From: an uncultured Eubacteriales bacterium
GTDB lineage: Bacteria; Bacillota; Clostridia; Christensenellales; UBA1242
Assembly (NCBI GenBank): GCA_902496015.1
Contig: CABUZJ010000002.1
Location: 1-64,000 of the forward strand
Direction of reading: 5' to 3'
DNA: 64,000 nt
A program made the position numbers and the translations under genes. The notes beneath the pieces are model-generated. The model did not search any database. It had not been told where the DNA came from and worked only from the letters and a program-made list of their open reading frames with translations. Shown in pieces: positions 61,668 through 64,000 of the stretch (positions within the stretch are counted from its first letter, which is position 1; each line of letters opens with the position of its first letter).

Positions 61668-62889
61668 TATTTTGGTTATTGGTGGAGGTTCTGCGGGGTT
61701 AAGTTCGGCACTGGTTGCAAATAGTAATAATTTAAAAGTTACAATTGTTGAAAGAGAAACAAAACTTGGTGGCATTTTAAAACAATGCATTCATAATGGC
61801 TTTGGGCTTAAATATTTTAAAAAGGAAATGACAGGGCCAGAATATGCGCAAGAACTTATAAATAAAGTTAAAAATACAAATATCGAAGTTTTACTTGAAA
61901 CAAGTGTTTTAAGTGTTGAAAAAAAAATTCAAGGTAATTTTAGTGTAGAAGTTATTAGCCCAAAAGGAAAGTATAAAATTAATTGCAAGGCAATAATTCT
62001 TGCTATGGGTTGCAGGGAAAGACCAGCAGCGGCAATTTCACTTTGTGGCACTCGTCCAGCGGGAATATTAACGGCTGGTGCTGCACAAAAAATTATAAAT
62101 ATTGATGGCAAAATGATTGGGAAACGAGTTGTGATAGTTGGATCTGGCGATGTTGGACTTATTATGGCTAGGAGGTTGCATTTTGAAGGGGCTGAAGTTT
62201 TAGGGGTTTATGAAATTTCTTCAACACCTTCTGGTTTAAATAGAAATATTGTGCAATGCTTGAACGATTATAACATTCCTTTGCATTTAAGTGAAACGGT
62301 TATGAGTGTGGTAGGAGAAGATAGAGTTGAGGGTGTTTTTGTGGCAAAAGTGAACCCTGATTTTTCCTTTGATTTATCTACAAAAAAATTTATTAAATGT
62401 GATACGGTGCTTTTATCGGTTGGTTTAGTGCCAGAGAATGATTTGGTTAGCAATGTTGTTAGTTTAAGTGCAATTACAAATGGTGCTGTGGTAGACGACC
62501 ATTATATGACAAATTGCAGTGGAATTTTTTCTTGTGGAAATGTGTTGCATGTCCATGATATAGTTGATGATGTTACATTTGAAGCCGAACTTGCAGGAAA
62601 GTTTGCAAATGAATATTGCAAAAATAAAATTAATGAAGAAAAAAAATATAATTGTTTAGCGCGGAATGGAATAAGATATGTTGTTCCTCAAAAGATAAGT
62701 GGTGGTGATGGATTTATTCCATTAAAATTTAGGGCTAATAAAGCATTTAGAAATTGCAGGGTGGTGGTTAAGTCAAAAGAAACAATATTAATGCAACGCC
62801 CATGTAACATTCTTTTACCTGCTCAAATGGAACAAATTATGATAGATAAAAGTAAAGTAAATAGTGATATAATTGTGGAGGTGGAGTAA
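61657..62889 (+). CDS. NAD(P)/FAD-dependent oxidoreductase of the glycerol-3-phosphate system
   Basis: A 410-residue two-dinucleotide-domain flavoprotein: FAD site VIGGGSAGLSSALVA, GGILKQCIHNGFGL, GCRERP, a second site VVIVGSGDVGLIMAR, and the closing GIFSCGNVLHVHDIVDDV. It is the usual partner of GlpA-like proteins in the three-gene set that ends with DUF1667, and likely passes electrons between the dehydrogenase and NAD(P). AAGGAGGG ribosome site; 1-nt overlap with the next gene. Confidence 0.88.
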   Translation: MKTDILVIGGGSAGLSSALVANSNNLKVTIVERETKLGGILKQCIHNGFGLKYFKKEMTGPEYAQELINKVKNTNIEVLLETSVLSVEKKIQGNFSVEVISPKGKYKINCKAIILAMGCRERPAAAISLCGTRPAGILTAGAAQKIINIDGKMIGKRVVIVGSGDVGLIMARRLHFEGAEVLGVYEISSTPSGLNRNIVQCLNDYNIPLHLSETVMSVVGEDRVEGVFVAKVNPDFSFDLSTKKFIKCDTVLLSVGLVPENDLVSNVVSLSAITNGAVVDDHYMTNCSGIFSCGNVLHVHDIVDDVTFEAELAGKFANEYCKNKINEEKKYNCLARNGIRYVVPQKISGGDGFIPLKFRANKAFRNCRVVVKSKETILMQRPCNILLPAQMEQIMIDKSKVNSDIIVEVE

Positions 62890-63227
62890 TGGAATTTACC
62901 TGCATAATGTGCCCAGTAGGTTGTCATCTTGTTGCAACTAAAACCAAAGATGGTATAAAAATAACAGGAAATGCTTGTCCAAGAGGAGAAATTTTTGGAA
63001 AAAGTGAAGCAACTAATCCAACAAGAATGGTAACATCAATTATGCCTTATAGAAATAAAACTATAAGCGTTAAAACAACAAATCCAATTCCAAAATGCAA
63101 AATTTATGAATGTTTAAAGGAAATAAAAGAAGCAAATGCACCAAAATCTGCAAAATTAGGGCAAATTGTTATAAAAAATGTAGCAAATACTGGTGAAAAT
63201 ATAGTAATTACTGGAATCAATGGTTAA
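62889..63227 (+). CDS. DUF1667 family small cysteine protein
   Basis: A 112-residue protein: CIMCPVGCHLVA and NACPRGEIFG supply four cysteines (CxxCxxxC...C) expected to bind an iron-sulfur cluster or zinc, followed by TNPTRMVTSIMPYRNK, typical of DUF1667. It always travels with the two preceding flavoproteins and probably is an electron carrier or scaffold in the complex. Starts on the TAATG overlap. Confidence 0.88.
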   Translation: MEFTCIMCPVGCHLVATKTKDGIKITGNACPRGEIFGKSEATNPTRMVTSIMPYRNKTISVKTTNPIPKCKIYECLKEIKEANAPKSAKLGQIVIKNVANTGENIVITGING

Positions 63228-63256
63228 AAATAAAGCAAAAATGCTTTATTTTTATT
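63226..63256 (+). terminator. Glycerol-3-phosphate operon terminator
   Basis: AAAAATAAAGCA (63226-63237) pairs with TGCTTTATTTTT (63242-63253), with T-rich end. Confidence 0.85.
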
Positions 63257-63284
63257 TCTAAATAATTATTTTTATTTTAGTGCA

Positions 63285-63290
63285 CATAAT
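63285..63290 (+). promoter_or_regulatory. -10 element of the 46-residue gene
   Basis: CATAAT ending 6 nt before the ATG at 63297. No clear -35 at 16-18 nt. Confidence 0.35.
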
Positions 63291-63296
63291 ATAAAT

Positions 63297-63437
63297 ATGA
63301 AATTAAGTGAAAAGGAAAAAGTATATAAAAAATTATATAATGCAAAGTTGAATGAACTCGATAAACAATTAAATGATTTTTTAATATTTAAAAAATTATA
63401 TGCAAAAGAAACAAACTCACAAGAATTTGAAAAATAA
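63297..63437 (+). CDS. Small hypothetical protein, 46 residues
   Basis: Read directly: MKLSEKEKVYKKLYNAKLNE, then LDKQLNDFLIFKKLYAKETN and SQEFEK. Lysine/leucine-rich, predicted one or two helices, possibly coiled coil. No Shine-Dalgarno; a CATAAT -10 lies 6 nt before the ATG, the same layout as other leaderless candidates. Followed 47 nt later by another leaderless candidate. Confidence 0.45.
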   Translation: MKLSEKEKVYKKLYNAKLNELDKQLNDFLIFKKLYAKETNSQEFEK

Positions 63438-63449
63438 ACTCATAACATA

Positions 63450-63478
63450 TTGAAAATGAAAATAAAATATGTTATCAT
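63450..63478 (+). promoter_or_regulatory. Promoter predicting a leaderless mRNA
   Basis: TTGAAA (63450-63455), 17 nt, TATCAT (63473-63478), then 6 nt to the ATG at 63485. No ribosome site. Confidence 0.55.
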
Positions 63479-63484
63479 TTATTT

Positions 63485-64000
63485 ATGACAAATAAAGAGA
63501 TAATAGAAAATAATGAAGTGGTATTGCCAGCATTGGACACGGTTTGGTTTATTATGGCAAATCATGCTAAACAAAAGCATAGTGCAAATTTGCTAACTTA
63601 TGACGACTTAATGTATTTTAAATATCTTTTAAATATTAATCTAAGGGAACAATTGGGGGCAAATGTGCCACTTATATCTGTTGCTACCACATTCAAAGAT
63701 GAAAAAGATAAAAAACAAGCATACTTAAATAATCCGTATGCAAAAATGATAATAACAAATAGATATTGCAATGAAGAAATTATGCCACCATTTGAAGAAA
63801 TGAAAAAGGCTTATAAGGTGTTGCTTGAACATAAAGCAAAAAAACAGGGTGCAAAGGCTTATGGTGGGGCACTTGAAAGAGAAGTTCAAAACAATATTTT
63901 GCTTGAAAATTATGATGAATTAATTAGAGAGTTTGGCGATGAGTATTTTGAACCAAAAGCCTATGAAGAAATTCATGAAGGTCTTTATGCTTATGAAAGA
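63485..64000 (+). CDS. Hypothetical protein, cut by the window edge
   Basis: 172 codons are open to the end of the window: begins MTNKEIIENNEVVLPALDTV. Soluble, Lys/Glu/Tyr-rich, helical; segments NPYAKMIITNRYCNEEIMPP and KAYGGALEREVQNNILLEN. I do not recognise a family. The promoter spacing predicts a leaderless message. Coding is supported by the uninterrupted frame and codon use like its neighbours. Confidence 0.65.
   Translation, partial: MTNKEIIENNEVVLPALDTVWFIMANHAKQKHSANLLTYDDLMYFKYLLNINLREQLGANVPLISVATTFKDEKDKKQAYLNNPYAKMIITNRYCNEEIMPPFEEMKKAYKVLLEHKAKKQGAKAYGGALEREVQNNILLENYDELIREFGDEYFEPKAYEEIHEGLYAYER

Overview
The window is about 64 kb of AT-rich chromosome from a low-GC bacterium. 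It uses the standard bacterial code: TGA ends several genes, for example at 47405, 47619 and 61667. Strong AAGGAGG-type ribosome sites, a SipW/TasA-like cassette, DUF1846, three DegV paralogues and a Bacillota-style gene set around dnaA point to an uncultured Bacillota (Clostridia-like, possibly gut) lineage. This placement is inference from gene content only.

The core is the chromosome-origin neighbourhood (about 9.7-29.4 kb). On the minus strand lie rpmH-rnpA-yidD-yidC-khpB(jag) and mnmE-GNAT-mnmG, then dnaA-dnaN-membrane protein. Divergent from dnaA on the plus strand lie recF and gyrB-MazG-like-gyrA. Compared with the familiar Bacillus order, the dnaA-dnaN block is inverted relative to recF/gyr. 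The dnaA/recF gap (21602-21778) is the natural origin candidate, but it holds no recognisable DnaA-box cluster.

Left arm (0-9.7 kb): a SipW signal peptidase with two TasA-like substrates, a minus-strand small RNA candidate, a hotdog thioesterase, a tandem degV pair, an XRE membrane regulator, HU, and a GlmU C-terminal-only acetyltransferase (probable ATT start) followed by glmM. Right arm (29.5-43 kb): an HD hydrolase; a GT28 glycosyltransferase with a PlsC-like acyltransferase; a lepB-degV-lipoprotein-tdk operon; tRNA-Arg with a structured trailer and about 690 bp of non-coding DNA; a family-6 DNA glycosylase whose promoter abuts an (ATTT)11 microsatellite; cardiolipin synthase; and a MarR-regulated heterodimeric ABC exporter.

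43-64 kb is more accessory. It includes a DapB-like dehydrogenase; a 2.5-kb module between two nearly identical 45-bp terminator repeats, carrying a small protein and a 22-residue leucine-rich-repeat protein without a signal peptide; DUF4186; a 39-residue membrane peptide coupled to an exported protein; a GDPD-like membrane protein; DUF362; a uridine-kinase-like protein; deoD-deoB; DUF1846; tRNA-Met and tRNA-Glu; an HTH-SdpI fusion; an alpha/beta hydrolase; and divergent glpK / glycerol-3-phosphate oxidation operons.

The most striking cross-cutting pattern is that six genes (6181, 47052, 49494 on the minus strand, 60210, 63297, 63485) lack a Shine-Dalgarno site and have a -10 hexamer ending exactly 6 nt before the ATG, which predicts leaderless mRNAs. 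Nearly all other genes have strong ribosome binding sites. No CRISPR array, insertion sequence, integrase or rRNA gene was seen.
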